A DNA stretch of 64,000 nucleotides from Oscillatoria nigro-viridis PCC 7112 (GTDB lineage: Bacteria > Cyanobacteriota > Cyanobacteriia > Cyanobacteriales > Microcoleaceae). Under the pieces are notes generated by a model. The model was not told where the DNA came from. It did not search any database and worked only from the letters and a program-made list of their open reading frames with translations. The translations under genes were made by a program, and so were the position numbers. Location of the stretch: assembly GCF_000317475.1 (NCBI RefSeq), contig NC_019729.1:6793445-6857444 (forward strand). Reading direction: 5' to 3'. Below are positions 17,659 to 26,323 of this stretch, one piece after another; within the stretch, counting starts at the first letter, position 1, and the number at the start of each line of letters is the position of its first letter.

Positions 17659-20313
17659 TTATCGAGAAATAAAATGCGCCCAAACATTCCCATCTGGCCC
17701 AGCCACTTGATTGACGTAACTGTAGGGATACATCAACTTTCTCCCCTCAGTATTGCTGTAACCAGTGAGTGCATCTCCCCAAGGATCTTGCACGATATAA
17801 CCCTGAGAATTGTAGCCAATTACAGTAAGAATGTGACCGGCAGCAGTAAAATCTCCTGCTAAAACTACCGGCCGCCGATTCAGCAATTCCGATCGCACCT
17901 CGGCCCACGTGCGGGTCGTACTAAAACTCGTCTTAAACCCGTAGGCCTGAATCAGCGCCGAAAGCACGTTGTGATCTGTTTGAGAACCCTGGCCGGCATA
18001 GTCGAAACACCACTGCAACAACTCATCCTCCAATTGTCCGCCCCCCTCAGAACGAACGCCGTAGTAATAAAATACCATCGCGATCGCTGTTACGTTGCAA
18101 GTAGACCAGTCAAAACGCGGATTGTCCCGCTGCGAAAAATACGGCACGTTCAATTCCACATTGTTCGGAACCGGATCGAAAATTTTATCTCCCCGCTTGA
18201 ACTGAACAAAACTAGGAAAAACATAACCTGTATTGCCAAAATTCGGCAGTTCTTCAGTCAGGGAAACTTTCAGGTGAGATCCTTCCGCACCGTAGCTGTT
18301 CACGCCGTAAACTCGACCTAAAGGCAGCGTAGTTTTCTCGGTACTGCTCAGGCTAGCAGCATCTACCGGCCGTTTTTTAAACACAGTTGCTTGCAGGATT
18401 GTCATCGTCAAAGCAGCGGGGTCAAAGGGAACTTCTTTGCCGTCTTTTTTAATTTTAACGTCCTGCCAATAAATAAATCCGATATTGCCGAAACCGGGAA
18501 TAGATTCGGCGAGAGTTACTCGGAAATGCCCCAAAATGCAGGCATAACCAGTAATGGCATAGGTAGTGCCTAAAAGTAGGTCAGCAATTTGATCGGCAGG
18601 CAGTTTCGATGAATCTTCGGGTTTAGCTTTAATCTGAGTTGTTTGAGTTACCAACAGTTGAGCGCTGACGTTGCTATTCGGTACGTCTGCTAGGTCAAAT
18701 CTTAGGATTTGAGTACCTTTAGCAAGCTGAACGTCGGGTTCGTAAAAATAGCCAAAAGTACCGATCGGCGAAATTGCTGAATCCACAACCACCTTGAGAT
18801 GCCCGTCAATAAATCCGTATTTGCTAACCGCCAAAGTCTGACCTGCTTTGACCAGAACTTTTTGTTGATTGTTGAGCCGGGAAGAATCAAGGGGAGCTAC
18901 CTTAAACAAAGTGTCAGAAACTATCTTTAAGGTCAAACCTCGTCCGACAGTCAGCGGATCGGAACTTACGGTAATGTAAATTATTTGGCTGCCAGTAACG
19001 TTGCCTTTGCTGTCAGTTGCCCGCAACCTGAGCCACCGAGCTCCCGCTACGCTAAATCCTTTAGACAAATTAACTTGCCAAGTGCTGGTCTCTTGGTTTA
19101 GCGTGACGGTTAGGGGCAATGTATCCTCAGCTATCACCTCAATTTTTGCTGCTTGTTGCCGGTCAAAAGTACCCCGAAGGACGATCGGCTGATTTACCAA
19201 AACTTCTGACGGCCCTTGATAAGTTAAATTCACAGCGGGATTAAAAGATTTGCCGCCGCGGCTGAATTGCACAAAATCGGGATAAATGAAACCGGTATTG
19301 CCAAATTGCGGCAAATTCTCGGTCAGAGAGACTTTTATGTGGCTTTGTTCGATCGAGAATCCGGCAATTCCGTAAATCATTCCCGCCGGCAAGGTAATTT
19401 TTTCTTGGGGTGGGAGGCTAGCCGCATTTACCGGGCGCTTTTTAAACACAGTCGTTTTGATGATTGTCATCGTAACTGCGTTTCTATCATACTCAATTCC
19501 CCTCCCGTCTCGCAAAATTTGGACGTGCTGCCAGTACAGAAATCCCGAAGTTCCTAAGTTAGGAACTGGCCGAGCAAAAGCGACTCGGAAATGGTTTTCC
19601 ACGCAAGCGTAGCCGAGAATATTGAAAGTTTCTCCCAGGTTAAATTGTAATTTCTGAGTTTGTCCTAAAGTTGCAGAATCTGCGGGGGTTAACTTTAACC
19701 AGGTCTTTTTGATCGCCCACAGTAACTGCATTCCAGGCGGCGGGGCAGGCAACTCGGCGCGATCGAATATGAGAATTTTTGCGCCTTTGGTTATAACTAC
19801 GTGTTTTTCGTAGAAAAAACCAGAGGTTCCTACCGGAGAAATTGCATTATTTAGTTGAACATTCAGATGTCCGTCTTCTAACTCGTAGTCGCTAACTTGA
19901 TAAATTTTCCCTACTGGTACGTCCGCTTTTTGCAGCTCGTTGAGATTGCTGGCGGGCAGTGTTCCGGCTTTGAATTTGGTATCTGTGACAGTAATTAACG
20001 TCAAAAATTGAGCGGGTGACCCAGAAGCAGGATTAACTTTGATGTTAATTGTTTGTTGGCCGATAACTTTGCCAGTCTTATCAGTTGCCCTCACCTGCAC
20101 TGTGCGAGTTCCTGCGCTATCGAATCCTTTTTCTAAACCGATGTTCCAAATGCCTCTAGAGAGATTTATCCCGACATTCAGGGCATTTGAGCCTTCTAAT
20201 GCTGAAATGGCTGCCACTAGATTTTTGTCAAAAGTGCCAACTAAGACAGCGGCTCTATTGACCTCAAGTTCTCGCGGGCCTAAGTAACTCAAAATAATGT
20301 TGCTGCTTGTCAT
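17659..20313 (-). CDS. Repeat protein with C-terminal C39-type cysteine peptidase domain
   Basis: An 884-residue protein. The C-terminal 165 residues are a papain-like peptidase_C39_2 domain with the catalytic Cys in STCNVTAIAM (about 739), His in AGHILTVIGYN (about 827) and Asp in VQDPWGD (about 843). Ahead of it are several copies of a 70-90 residue module with the pattern TxFKxxPxDxSxL, LPxGxxYxVxxY and LPxFGNxGFIYPDFVQF, interleaved with Ig-like LxYxGPxEVxVNxPxVLxGTF segments. No signal peptide or membrane helix is evident at ATG 20313. The substrate is unknown; the modules may bind cell wall or a partner protein. It is neighbour to the DUF4347/RTX gene on the same strand, so a surface role is possible. 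Confidence 0.8.
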   Translation of the reverse strand: MTSSNIILSYLGPRELEVNRAAVLVGTFDKNLVAAISALEGSNALNVGINLSRGIWNIGLEKGFDSAGTRTVQVRATDKTGKVIGQQTINIKVNPASGSPAQFLTLITVTDTKFKAGTLPASNLNELQKADVPVGKIYQVSDYELEDGHLNVQLNNAISPVGTSGFFYEKHVVITKGAKILIFDRAELPAPPPGMQLLWAIKKTWLKLTPADSATLGQTQKLQFNLGETFNILGYACVENHFRVAFARPVPNLGTSGFLYWQHVQILRDGRGIEYDRNAVTMTIIKTTVFKKRPVNAASLPPQEKITLPAGMIYGIAGFSIEQSHIKVSLTENLPQFGNTGFIYPDFVQFSRGGKSFNPAVNLTYQGPSEVLVNQPIVLRGTFDRQQAAKIEVIAEDTLPLTVTLNQETSTWQVNLSKGFSVAGARWLRLRATDSKGNVTGSQIIYITVSSDPLTVGRGLTLKIVSDTLFKVAPLDSSRLNNQQKVLVKAGQTLAVSKYGFIDGHLKVVVDSAISPIGTFGYFYEPDVQLAKGTQILRFDLADVPNSNVSAQLLVTQTTQIKAKPEDSSKLPADQIADLLLGTTYAITGYACILGHFRVTLAESIPGFGNIGFIYWQDVKIKKDGKEVPFDPAALTMTILQATVFKKRPVDAASLSSTEKTTLPLGRVYGVNSYGAEGSHLKVSLTEELPNFGNTGYVFPSFVQFKRGDKIFDPVPNNVELNVPYFSQRDNPRFDWSTCNVTAIAMVFYYYGVRSEGGGQLEDELLQWCFDYAGQGSQTDHNVLSALIQAYGFKTSFSTTRTWAEVRSELLNRRPVVLAGDFTAAGHILTVIGYNSQGYIVQDPWGDALTGYSNTEGRKLMYPYSYVNQVAGPDGNVWAHFISR

Positions 20314-20618
20314 TATATATCTCCCTACCTACTTAATTATTCAGCTAAAGCAAGGATAACTTCTGATTTTATCAAACACAATGACTCGAACCAGGACAAA
20401 ATCGCCCCTAGATTCAGCCTACGGGCGGTTAATGCCTTTTACAGCATAAGTTTTTAATTATTGGCGGGAGTTGCGCCACAAATCTCACTTTAGGCGTACC
20501 ACAAGCACCTTAACCGAATATATGCCTGGTTGAGAGGATTTGCGGTGCAAGTTTTGAGGGAAGGAATTTAGTTCCAGTAAGTTGTTTCCCCCTGTACCCT
20601 TGACCCCTCACTTGCTGA

Positions 20619-20717
20619 GTCAATCGATTGCGCGATTTTAGATTTTAGATTTTAGATTAAATAATTGAAGCATTGACTTGCGCGAGAAAAATCCGGGGGA
20701 TTGTATCCTGGATGCTT
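20619..20717. repeat. Dispersed repeat with TTTTAGA heptamers (inverted copy of 8401-8542)
   Basis: Starts GTCAATCGATTGCGCG, contains three to four TTTTAGA heptamers, then AAGCATTGACTTGCGCGAGA, and ends GTATCCTGGATGCTT. All parts match the reverse complement of 8401-8542. The heptamer number differs between copies. Confidence 0.8.
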
Positions 20718-20725
20718 GATTGTCA

Positions 20726-20820
20726 GGACTTACGAAAAAAACCCGGTTCCTAGGAGAATATTGCCTATAGCAACGAGGCATCTTAGGAAGAAACCGGGTT
20801 TTTAGCCGTTTGGTGCGTCC
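20726..20820. repeat. GGACTTAC-type palindromic repeat, copy 1
   Basis: Begins GGACTTACG, carries internal inverted arms AAAAACCCGGTTCCTA and AAGAAACCGGGTTTTT, and ends GTGCGTCC. It belongs to the same family as 23426-23531 and 24679-24784. The large stem-loop next to the prxQ stop may also end transcription. Confidence 0.8.
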
Positions 20821-20851
20821 AGGAAGGTTAGCGCGATCGGCTAAACTTCGA

Positions 20852-21292
20852 CTAAACTATGGTGACGAGAATATCTTGAGCGTGAGAGTCAACTTTCAGA
20901 TTTTCTCCTTCATAAACCTGAATAATTTTGCCGGTACCGTCGATGACGAAAGTAACGCGCTTGGCATAATCGCCTTTCTCGACATCGTAAGCTTTGGTAA
21001 TCGTGCCATCAACATCTGCTAATAGCTGGAAAGGCAAACCGTATTTTTCTGTGAACTTTTGGTGCGATTCCTCGTTGTCGCGGCTGACACCGAGAACTAC
21101 TATATCTTTGCCTTTGTATTCTTCATGGGCTGCTTTGAAGCTTTGGGCTTGTCTCGTGCAGCCTGGGGTGTCGTCTTTGGGGTAGAAATACAAGATTACG
21201 GTTTTACCGGCAAATTGGGACAGGGAGACTGTGTTGCCGTTGGTGTCTTTGGCGGTAAATTGAGGGGCAGCGCACCCAACTGGTAATGTCAT
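20852..21292 (-). CDS. PrxQ/BCP-type peroxiredoxin
   Basis: A 146-residue thiol peroxidase that reduces hydrogen and organic peroxides, probably in the cytosol. The peroxidatic Cys45 lies in YPKDDTPGCTRQAQSF and the fold motifs VVLGVSRD and LLADVDGTITKAYDV follow. Typical BCP/PrxQ proteins have a resolving Cys five residues later; here that position is Gln, and the only other Cys is Cys7, so it may work as a 1-Cys enzyme recycled by a thiol partner. It is the next gene downstream of katA on the same strand, though a 385-bp repeat-bearing gap argues against one transcript. Start ATG 21292. Confidence 0.93.
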   Translation of the reverse strand: MTLPVGCAAPQFTAKDTNGNTVSLSQFAGKTVILYFYPKDDTPGCTRQAQSFKAAHEEYKGKDIVVLGVSRDNEESHQKFTEKYGLPFQLLADVDGTITKAYDVEKGDYAKRVTFVIDGTGKIIQVYEGENLKVDSHAQDILVTIV

Positions 21293-21538
21293 AGTTTTGT
21301 TTCCCTTGTTTGGTTTTTCTTGCAGTTCCTCAACTTATTTTAGTGGGTTCTGTCGCTTTGCAAGAGACCTTTGTTAAAAATCGCGTGAAGCGAAGCTATC
21401 CCGCTGTTAATCGCCCCCAACTCCATGACGTTAAGCTTTACTGCTTTTAACTTGCACCTAAGACGCGGGCTAAGAGTGCCTATTACACGCATAGTTTCAA
21501 TAACTGAGCTCTTGCACCCTTGTCCATCATCGTTTTTT

Positions 21539-21605
21539 GAACAGGCTTTCCGGCCTGTGAAGCGAGAAAATCTAGTCTTTGTGGAACAGGCCGGAAAGCC
21601 TGTTC
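21539..21605. repeat. 20-bp perfect inverted repeat (GAACAGGC family)
   Basis: GAACAGGCTTTCCGGCCTGT (21539-21558) and its exact reverse complement (21586-21605) flank a 27-bp centre. Related GAACAGG(C)...GGCCTGTGAAGCGA pieces recur at 50657-50808, showing a dispersed family. Confidence 0.85.
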
Positions 21606-21632
21606 AGCGAGTATAGTGCAGGATGTGAGAAT

Positions 21633-21658
21633 AGACATCTGCTTTTTAGCAGATGTCT
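21633..21658. terminator. Hairpin downstream of katA
   Basis: AGACATCTGCT-TTTT-AGCAGATGTCT is an 11-bp perfect stem 20 bp past the catalase stop codon. It could act as the transcript end for katA; no long T-run follows. Confidence 0.5.
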
Positions 21659-21677
21659 AATTGAATGTTCGCGGGTT

Positions 21678-23168
21678 CTACACACCAACAGGTTGAGTAG
21701 CAGCGGACATCATCGACGGATCGATCGCAATTCCTAAACCTTCTGCAACTTGGCGGCCGTAATTAGGATCGGCGCGGAAGAAATGGCACAGTTGGCGCAT
21801 CTGAATCTCCGGTTTTGCTGCACTCAAACTGTCCGCAATGTTAGCGACAAGCCGCTGCTGTGCGTCGGGTTTCATCAAGCGATAGAGGTCTCCTGCTTGG
21901 GTGTAATCGTCATTGCCCTTGCGGTGATCGTAGCGATCGACTTTGACATTTCCTAAGTCCCAAGCTGGCTCAGCATAGGCCGAGTTTTGCTTCGGCGCAT
22001 CCTCGTGGCTGTTGGGTTCGTAGTTCGGCCCGCTACCGCCGTTGTTACCCAGTGCCATTGCGCCATCCCGTTGGTAGTGCATCACCGGACACTTTGGTTG
22101 ATTGACGGGCAATTGCTGATAGTTTGCACCGAGACGGTAGCGTTGAGCATCTGGATAGGACATGATGCGAGATTGCAGCACTTTGTCGGGAGAGAAGCTA
22201 ATACCTGGAACGACATTAGAAGGAGAAAATGCCGCCTGTTCCACTTCAGCAAAAAAGTTTTGCGGATTGCGATTGAGTTCAAGAATTCCCACGTCAATTA
22301 ACGGAAACTCTGAGTGCTTCCACACTTTTGTCAAGTCAAAGGGGTTTTCGCGATATTCTGCGGCTTGGGCCTCGGTCATTACTTGAATGCAAAACCGCCA
22401 TTTGGGATAATTACCTTGGTCGATCGCCTCAAACAAGTCGCGAGTCGCATGATCGGGGTCTTCGCCTTTGATCCGCGTCGCTTCTGCGGCGGTGAAATTA
22501 TCAATACCCTGCATGGTTTTGAAGTGGAATTTGCACCAAACTCGTTCTCCTCGATCGTTAATTAGGCTGAAGGTATGGCTGCCAAAACCGTCCATGTGGC
22601 GGTGGTTTTTCGGCGTACCGCGATCGGAAAACAGAATAGTTATCTGATGCAAAGCTTCTGGACTCAGAGACCAGAAATCCCACTTTGCGTCAGCATCTTT
22701 GAGATGGGTTTGGGGATGGCGCTTTTGGGTGTGGATCAAATCAGGGAATTTGAGAGGATCGCGGATGAAGAAAACAGGCGTGTTGTTGCCTACTACATCC
22801 CAGTTGCCTTCTTCGGTGTAGAACTTAATCGCAAAACCTCTGGGGTCCCGTTCGGCATCCGCTGAACCTTGTTCGCCGCCTACGGTAGAGAAGCGGAGGA
22901 GAACTTGAGTTTGTTTGCCAATTTCTGAGAATAGGTGAGCTTTGGTGTAGCGAGTAATGTCATGGGTGACGGTGAACGTGCCAAATGCAGCGGCTCCTTT
23001 TGCATGGACAACGCGCTCAGGAATCCGTTCCCGGTTGAAGTGAGCCAGTTTTTCCATCAGGTGAAAATCCTGCATGAGGATAGGCCCGCGTTCACCTGCT
23101 GTCAAGGAGTTCTGGTTATCTGCAACTGGAATCCCGTCAGCGGTTGTCAATGTTTTGTCTTCTGTCAT
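21678..23168 (-). CDS. katA: Monofunctional haem catalase
   Basis: A 496-residue small-subunit catalase converting hydrogen peroxide to water and oxygen in the cytoplasm. The distal His55 is in [15 protein letters not shown], the catalytic Asn128 in [13 protein letters not shown], and the proximal haem-ligand Tyr in [20 protein letters not shown]. The length fits clade 3 catalases. Many cyanobacteria have only the bifunctional KatG or Mn-catalase, so a KatA-type enzyme may be an acquired gene. Start ATG 23168. It precedes the peroxiredoxin gene on the same strand, forming a small oxidative-stress cluster. Confidence 0.96.
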   Translation of the reverse strand: MTEDKTLTTADGIPVADNQNSLTAGERGPILMQDFHLMEKLAHFNRERIPERVVHAKGAAAFGTFTVTHDITRYTKAHLFSEIGKQTQVLLRFSTVGGEQGSADAERDPRGFAIKFYTEEGNWDVVGNNTPVFFIRDPLKFPDLIHTQKRHPQTHLKDADAKWDFWSLSPEALHQITILFSDRGTPKNHRHMDGFGSHTFSLINDRGERVWCKFHFKTMQGIDNFTAAEATRIKGEDPDHATRDLFEAIDQGNYPKWRFCIQVMTEAQAAEYRENPFDLTKVWKHSEFPLIDVGILELNRNPQNFFAEVEQAAFSPSNVVPGISFSPDKVLQSRIMSYPDAQRYRLGANYQQLPVNQPKCPVMHYQRDGAMALGNNGGSGPNYEPNSHEDAPKQNSAYAEPAWDLGNVKVDRYDHRKGNDDYTQAGDLYRLMKPDAQQRLVANIADSLSAAKPEIQMRQLCHFFRADPNYGRQVAEGLGIAIDPSMMSAATQPVGV

Positions 23169-23325
23169 AGTGGGTAAATAGATTGCTCCATCCTAAGTAT
23201 TCTATAGCTTTCTGGGAAGGAGGTCTATCTGCGGAGGTAATTCTCAAATGGGCGATCGCGTGTTAAATTATTGGTGTGTTTTCAAAATTTTCTGAGTTAA
23301 TTAAACTTAATCAACCAAATAATAT

Positions 23326-23379
23326 ATGATTGATTTCTACACTGTAATTTTTAGAAAAAGTGCTGATTTTTTGGTTTAA
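23326..23379 (+). pseudogene. 5' remnant of a HicB-like antitoxin gene
   Basis: Encodes MIDFYTVIFRKSADFLV then stop. The first 17 codons and the bases just upstream closely match the start of 24396-24662, about 1070 bp away, but the rest of the gene is missing here. It is a broken duplicate. Confidence 0.65.
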
Positions 23380-23425
23380 TTGTGTAGGGTTTCTATAAAC
23401 CGGGCGAGGTGAGTTGATTTAATCG

Positions 23426-23531
23426 GGACTTACGCATCAAAAGCAAAGAAACCGGGTTTTTGAGATTTCGGCACGCTGTAATGCGTCTTTTCAACAAAAA
23501 ACCCGGTTTCTGATTGGCTGTGGGTAAGTCT
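23426..23531. repeat. GGACTTAC-type palindromic repeat, copy 2
   Basis: Runs from GGACTTACGCATC through AAGAAACCGGGTTTTT and AAAAAACCCGGTTTCT to GGGTAAGTCT, forming long inverted arms. It ends 7 bp from the stop of the 23538-24020 gene, so it may serve as its terminator. Confidence 0.85.
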
Positions 23532-23537
23532 TATTAA

Positions 23538-24020
23538 TTAAACTTCAGTCGGTTGTTTTTGGGACTCTAGCCAGCGATCGTAAGCTGTTCGATCGCCTCC
23601 GAATGAATCAATGGTGACGGGCGATCGCTCGTATTGCTTGAGTGGAGAATTTTCTATTGGTTTGTAAGCGCAATAGCAAATACAAATTGAGTCAAACTCT
23701 GCACCATAGGGAGCGGGAATTTCAGGGGTATATTCCTGAACTTTGACAACTTCCCAGCCGCTGTCTCTGAAATGAGTTGATGCACTGGGAAAGATTGGAT
23801 CGATCGCACTTGGGACAACAACGCTTTCGGTTAAACGATAGCCCGGTGCTGGGGATGGCTTGCCACTAGAGTCATAATGCTCGGCTATTGTCCAAATCAA
23901 TGACTTAACAGATCCGGCATTAGCTACTCGGTAAAAGCTTTCTCCTAATTTTGTTTCGGTGAGCGATCGGTATTTTTCCAGTTCACCTTTGTCTGCTCGG
24001 AAAATAATGTATTTACGCAT
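23538..24020 (-). CDS. Hypothetical protein, 160 residues
   Basis: Not recognised. It is a soluble protein with no signal peptide or membrane segment, beginning MRKYIIFRADKGELEKY and containing a Cys-rich strand (FDSICICYCAYKP) and an aromatic C-terminus (DRTAYDRWLESQK). It overlaps the end of the upstream small gene by 8 bp (ATG 24020), so the two are almost certainly co-translated. It sits at the edge of the AT-rich island, between two palindromic repeats and two HicB-like remnants. Confidence 0.7.
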   Translation of the reverse strand: MRKYIIFRADKGELEKYRSLTETKLGESFYRVANAGSVKSLIWTIAEHYDSSGKPSPAPGYRLTESVVVPSAIDPIFPSASTHFRDSGWEVVKVQEYTPEIPAPYGAEFDSICICYCAYKPIENSPLKQYERSPVTIDSFGGDRTAYDRWLESQKQPTEV

Positions 24021-24246
24021 CTTCTTTTCTCTCCTTCAGGTAATCACCTTGACTCAAGTCCATTGGCGAGGGCGGAAACTCGCAATTTCCCTCAAAAATG
24101 CAATCTACGCTCAAAATATAATTGCCAGTCTCTTCTATATTTTTAAGCGGCCAACCGTATTTTTCTTCCATATTAATGCAAGCCTCTTCGCTTGTGGCTG
24201 CATGGCGCGTCTCATTTTTTTCTTCATCATACCGAGATTGTGACAT
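24013..24246 (-). CDS. Small acidic hypothetical protein, 77 residues
   Basis: Not recognised. It is rich in Glu and Asp (MSQSRYDEEKNETRHAATSE), predicted soluble, with no known motif. Its 3' end overlaps the start of the 23538-24020 gene by 8 bp, implying a two-gene operon and possibly a physical pair. Upstream (24292-24325) GTCATGTCC and GGACATGAC form a 9-bp inverted repeat that could be an operator or a transcription end. Confidence 0.6.
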   Translation of the reverse strand: MSQSRYDEEKNETRHAATSEEACINMEEKYGWPLKNIEETGNYILSVDCIFEGNCEFPPSPMDLSQGDYLKERKEDA

Positions 24247-24395
24247 AATAAATATGCTCCCTTGTTGGCTGTTTCAACATTTGGAGTAGTCGTCATGTCC
24301 AGGTGTTACCGCAATCGGACATGACGCTTGTCCTGACTTTATAGTATACAGCCGGCGATATGTATAAGATCCATGTTTAATTTACCCAACAGAAT

Positions 24396-24662
24396 ATGAT
24401 TGATTTCTACACTGTAATTATTAGAAAAAATGCTGATTATTTGGTTTCTTTGTGTTTAGAAAATGGATTGGTTGGACAAGGTTAGACTCCCGAACAATCT
24501 ATCGATCAACTAAAACAAGCTATTGAGTCATTTTCCGAAGTCTATGAATCAGACTCTGATGTTTATCTCAGCCCTCTTTCTATTAAGGAATTACAGGAAT
24601 TTCTTACTTTAGAAGATGCAGAAGCTTCAGATACTTATGAACTTAGGAAAGTTTATGCCTAA
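24396..24662 (+). pseudogene. HicB-like antitoxin gene broken by an in-frame amber codon
   Basis: An 89-codon frame reads MIDFYTVIIRKNADYLVSLC, then LENGLVGQG, then TAG at 24483-24485, and continues in the same frame as TPEQSIDQLKQAIESFSEVY to a natural TAA at 24662. The layout (short beta strand, YLVSLCLE..GQG.T.E.....L.EA core) fits HicB-type antitoxin/partial RNase H-fold proteins, and the stop falls where a sense codon is expected in G-Q-G-x-T. No HicA toxin is seen alongside. A sequencing error at the stop cannot be excluded. Confidence 0.65.
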
Positions 24663-24678
24663 AATAATTAGACTTACA

Positions 24679-24784
24679 GGACTTACGCAGGGGGGCAGAA
24701 ACCGGGTTTTTTTACGAAAATACTGAGTTCCAACCCGCAGACAAGGTAAAAAACCCGGTTTCTTTGGTAGGAGTGGGTAAGTCC
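24679..24784. repeat. GGACTTAC-type palindromic repeat, copy 3
   Basis: Begins GGACTTACGCAGG and ends GGGTAAGTCC, so the outer ends are exact inverted repeats. The inner arms are AGAAACCGGGTTTTTTT and AAAAAACCCGGTTTCT. It ends 8 bp from the stop of the NB-ARC gene, marking the boundary of the cassette. Confidence 0.87.
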
Positions 24785-24792
24785 TGAGTTAA

Positions 24793-26139
24793 TTAATCTT
24801 GACAACAAGTTCTAACATATTCTCGAACAACAAGAGATAAATCAAACAATACTTTCTCTCCTTCTATTCTTTGGAGTAAATAACGTTGACCCAACGATCG
24901 CAACCCATTCATTAAGTCCGTTGATGACAGAGATAAACTTTGGCTTAAATCTTCTCTTGACACAGGTACATCGAATTTACTTAATTGTAAAAGAATCTCT
25001 TGCTCTGTGGGTGATAGCCGTTTGAATAATTCAGTCAACCGAGATTTCATATCCTTAGTGACAATTAAACTATCTTCTTTTAAGAAATCAGCAACTTTGC
25101 CCCCAAATATATTTTTAATTAAACTTGCAATATCTTTTAAATAAACGGGATTACCTCCGTATAAATCACTCAAATCTGTCCAGGCTTCATCATCTTTGAA
25201 TCCCCATTTTTTTACGATTTCTGTATTGTCTAATCCTTGTAACTCTAAGCACTTAATAGGATATAAATCCTCATCCAGACTAATCATTTCTTGACATGGT
25301 TCCTGACTAATTAAGATTAAACTACTTTGATGTTCTATATTTGCGATCGTTGTCAATAAATTTTGGTAAGTTTTATATTCTGTTTTGAACTCTCCTGCCA
25401 ATTCTCCCTTACTAAATAATTCTTGGAAATCATCAAGGACGATTAAACATCTTTGTTGACGCAAAAGATTAAAAAACTGAGTTAACTTATTATCAGTTTG
25501 AATAGAATCGCGATCGACACCGATTAAAGTTTCATTAATAATGCCATCTAAAGATTGAGATAGTTTGAGGTTTTTCCAGATTACTACCTCAAAATGTTGT
25601 AAATTTAGGTCAACAAACTGTTTAACTAGCGTGGTTTTGCCAATTCCACTTAATCCTAAAACTGAGACTAGATGAACATTTTGGTCGATTAACCAGCGGG
25701 AGAGGGTTTGAAGTTCGGTTGTGCGATCGTAAAAACTGGTGATTTTAGGGGCTAGGCTTAAATCGTGATACAGAGATTTATGATTAACATTGGAATTGGA
25801 ATTTTCATTATTTGCTTGATAAGCGGATGAGCAAAAATTAAAGTTATGATTGCTAGCTACATTAATAATTTGTGGTGATGTTGTATTCAACCTTGTTATA
25901 GTAGAGCGAAAATTATGCTTATTAATATCTTCGCCTAACTGTTTAGAGAAAATTTGCCATAGCTGACGCCCAATATTTCTAACACGACTTTCGCTACGCT
26001 TACAATCATCAGCAATTTCATCATACGTTTTTCCCTGGTAAACCCCTGTAATTACAGCTTTTTGAATATCATCCAAGTGTTTTCCCGTTTTGGTGAATAC
26101 CAACCTATCGGCACATTGTAAAACCTCTGTAACATCCAT
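24793..26139 (-). CDS. NB-ARC (STAND) ATPase with N-terminal vMAP-type HTH domain
   Basis: A 448-residue protein. Residues 1-85 look like the helix-turn-helix domain found at the N-terminus of cyanobacterial vWA-MoxR-associated and NB-ARC proteins (GVYQGKTYDEIADDCKRSES). After a polar linker, an NB-ARC ATPase follows with Walker A LGLSGIGKTT (161-170) and Walker B LIVLDD (232-237), then a winged-helix-like end (LSPTEQEILLQLSKFDVPVS). Most relatives carry WD40 or TPR sensor repeats behind the ATPase; here the protein stops soon after, so it may be a compact form or a truncated one. It is divergent from the kinase/phosphatase cassette across a 184-bp promoter region, suggesting a shared regulator or partner role. 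Confidence 0.83.
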   Translation of the reverse strand: MDVTEVLQCADRLVFTKTGKHLDDIQKAVITGVYQGKTYDEIADDCKRSESRVRNIGRQLWQIFSKQLGEDINKHNFRSTITRLNTTSPQIINVASNHNFNFCSSAYQANNENSNSNVNHKSLYHDLSLAPKITSFYDRTTELQTLSRWLIDQNVHLVSVLGLSGIGKTTLVKQFVDLNLQHFEVVIWKNLKLSQSLDGIINETLIGVDRDSIQTDNKLTQFFNLLRQQRCLIVLDDFQELFSKGELAGEFKTEYKTYQNLLTTIANIEHQSSLILISQEPCQEMISLDEDLYPIKCLELQGLDNTEIVKKWGFKDDEAWTDLSDLYGGNPVYLKDIASLIKNIFGGKVADFLKEDSLIVTKDMKSRLTELFKRLSPTEQEILLQLSKFDVPVSREDLSQSLSLSSTDLMNGLRSLGQRYLLQRIEGEKVLFDLSLVVREYVRTCCQD

Positions 26140-26323
26140 AAAATGTATCCACAGTAAATTTGGGTAATTATAGTATATTTTAAGACATTATATTAAATTT
26201 TGTTGATTTTGATTTGATTATTGGAAAAAACACAAGATAAAATAAGACATTTTAAGCTTGTGCTCGCTTTAAAAATTATGTATACTGAAATTTACAATCT
26301 TGTTTTGAGCAAAGCACTTTAAT
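26140..26323. promoter_or_regulatory. AT-rich divergent promoter region of the signalling cassette
   Basis: This 184-bp stretch separates the NB-ARC gene from the GIY-YIG-like gene. It is strongly AT-rich and must hold both promoters. No confident -35/-10 pair or operator was fixed by eye. Confidence 0.45.

Larger units (their letters stand above)
20314..20851. other. 540-bp intergenic region made largely of dispersed repeats
   Basis: No coding sequence is seen. The right half is occupied by two repeat elements (20619-20717 and 20726-20820, listed separately). The left half holds no recognisable structure beyond possible promoter sequence for the C39 gene. Confidence 0.6.
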
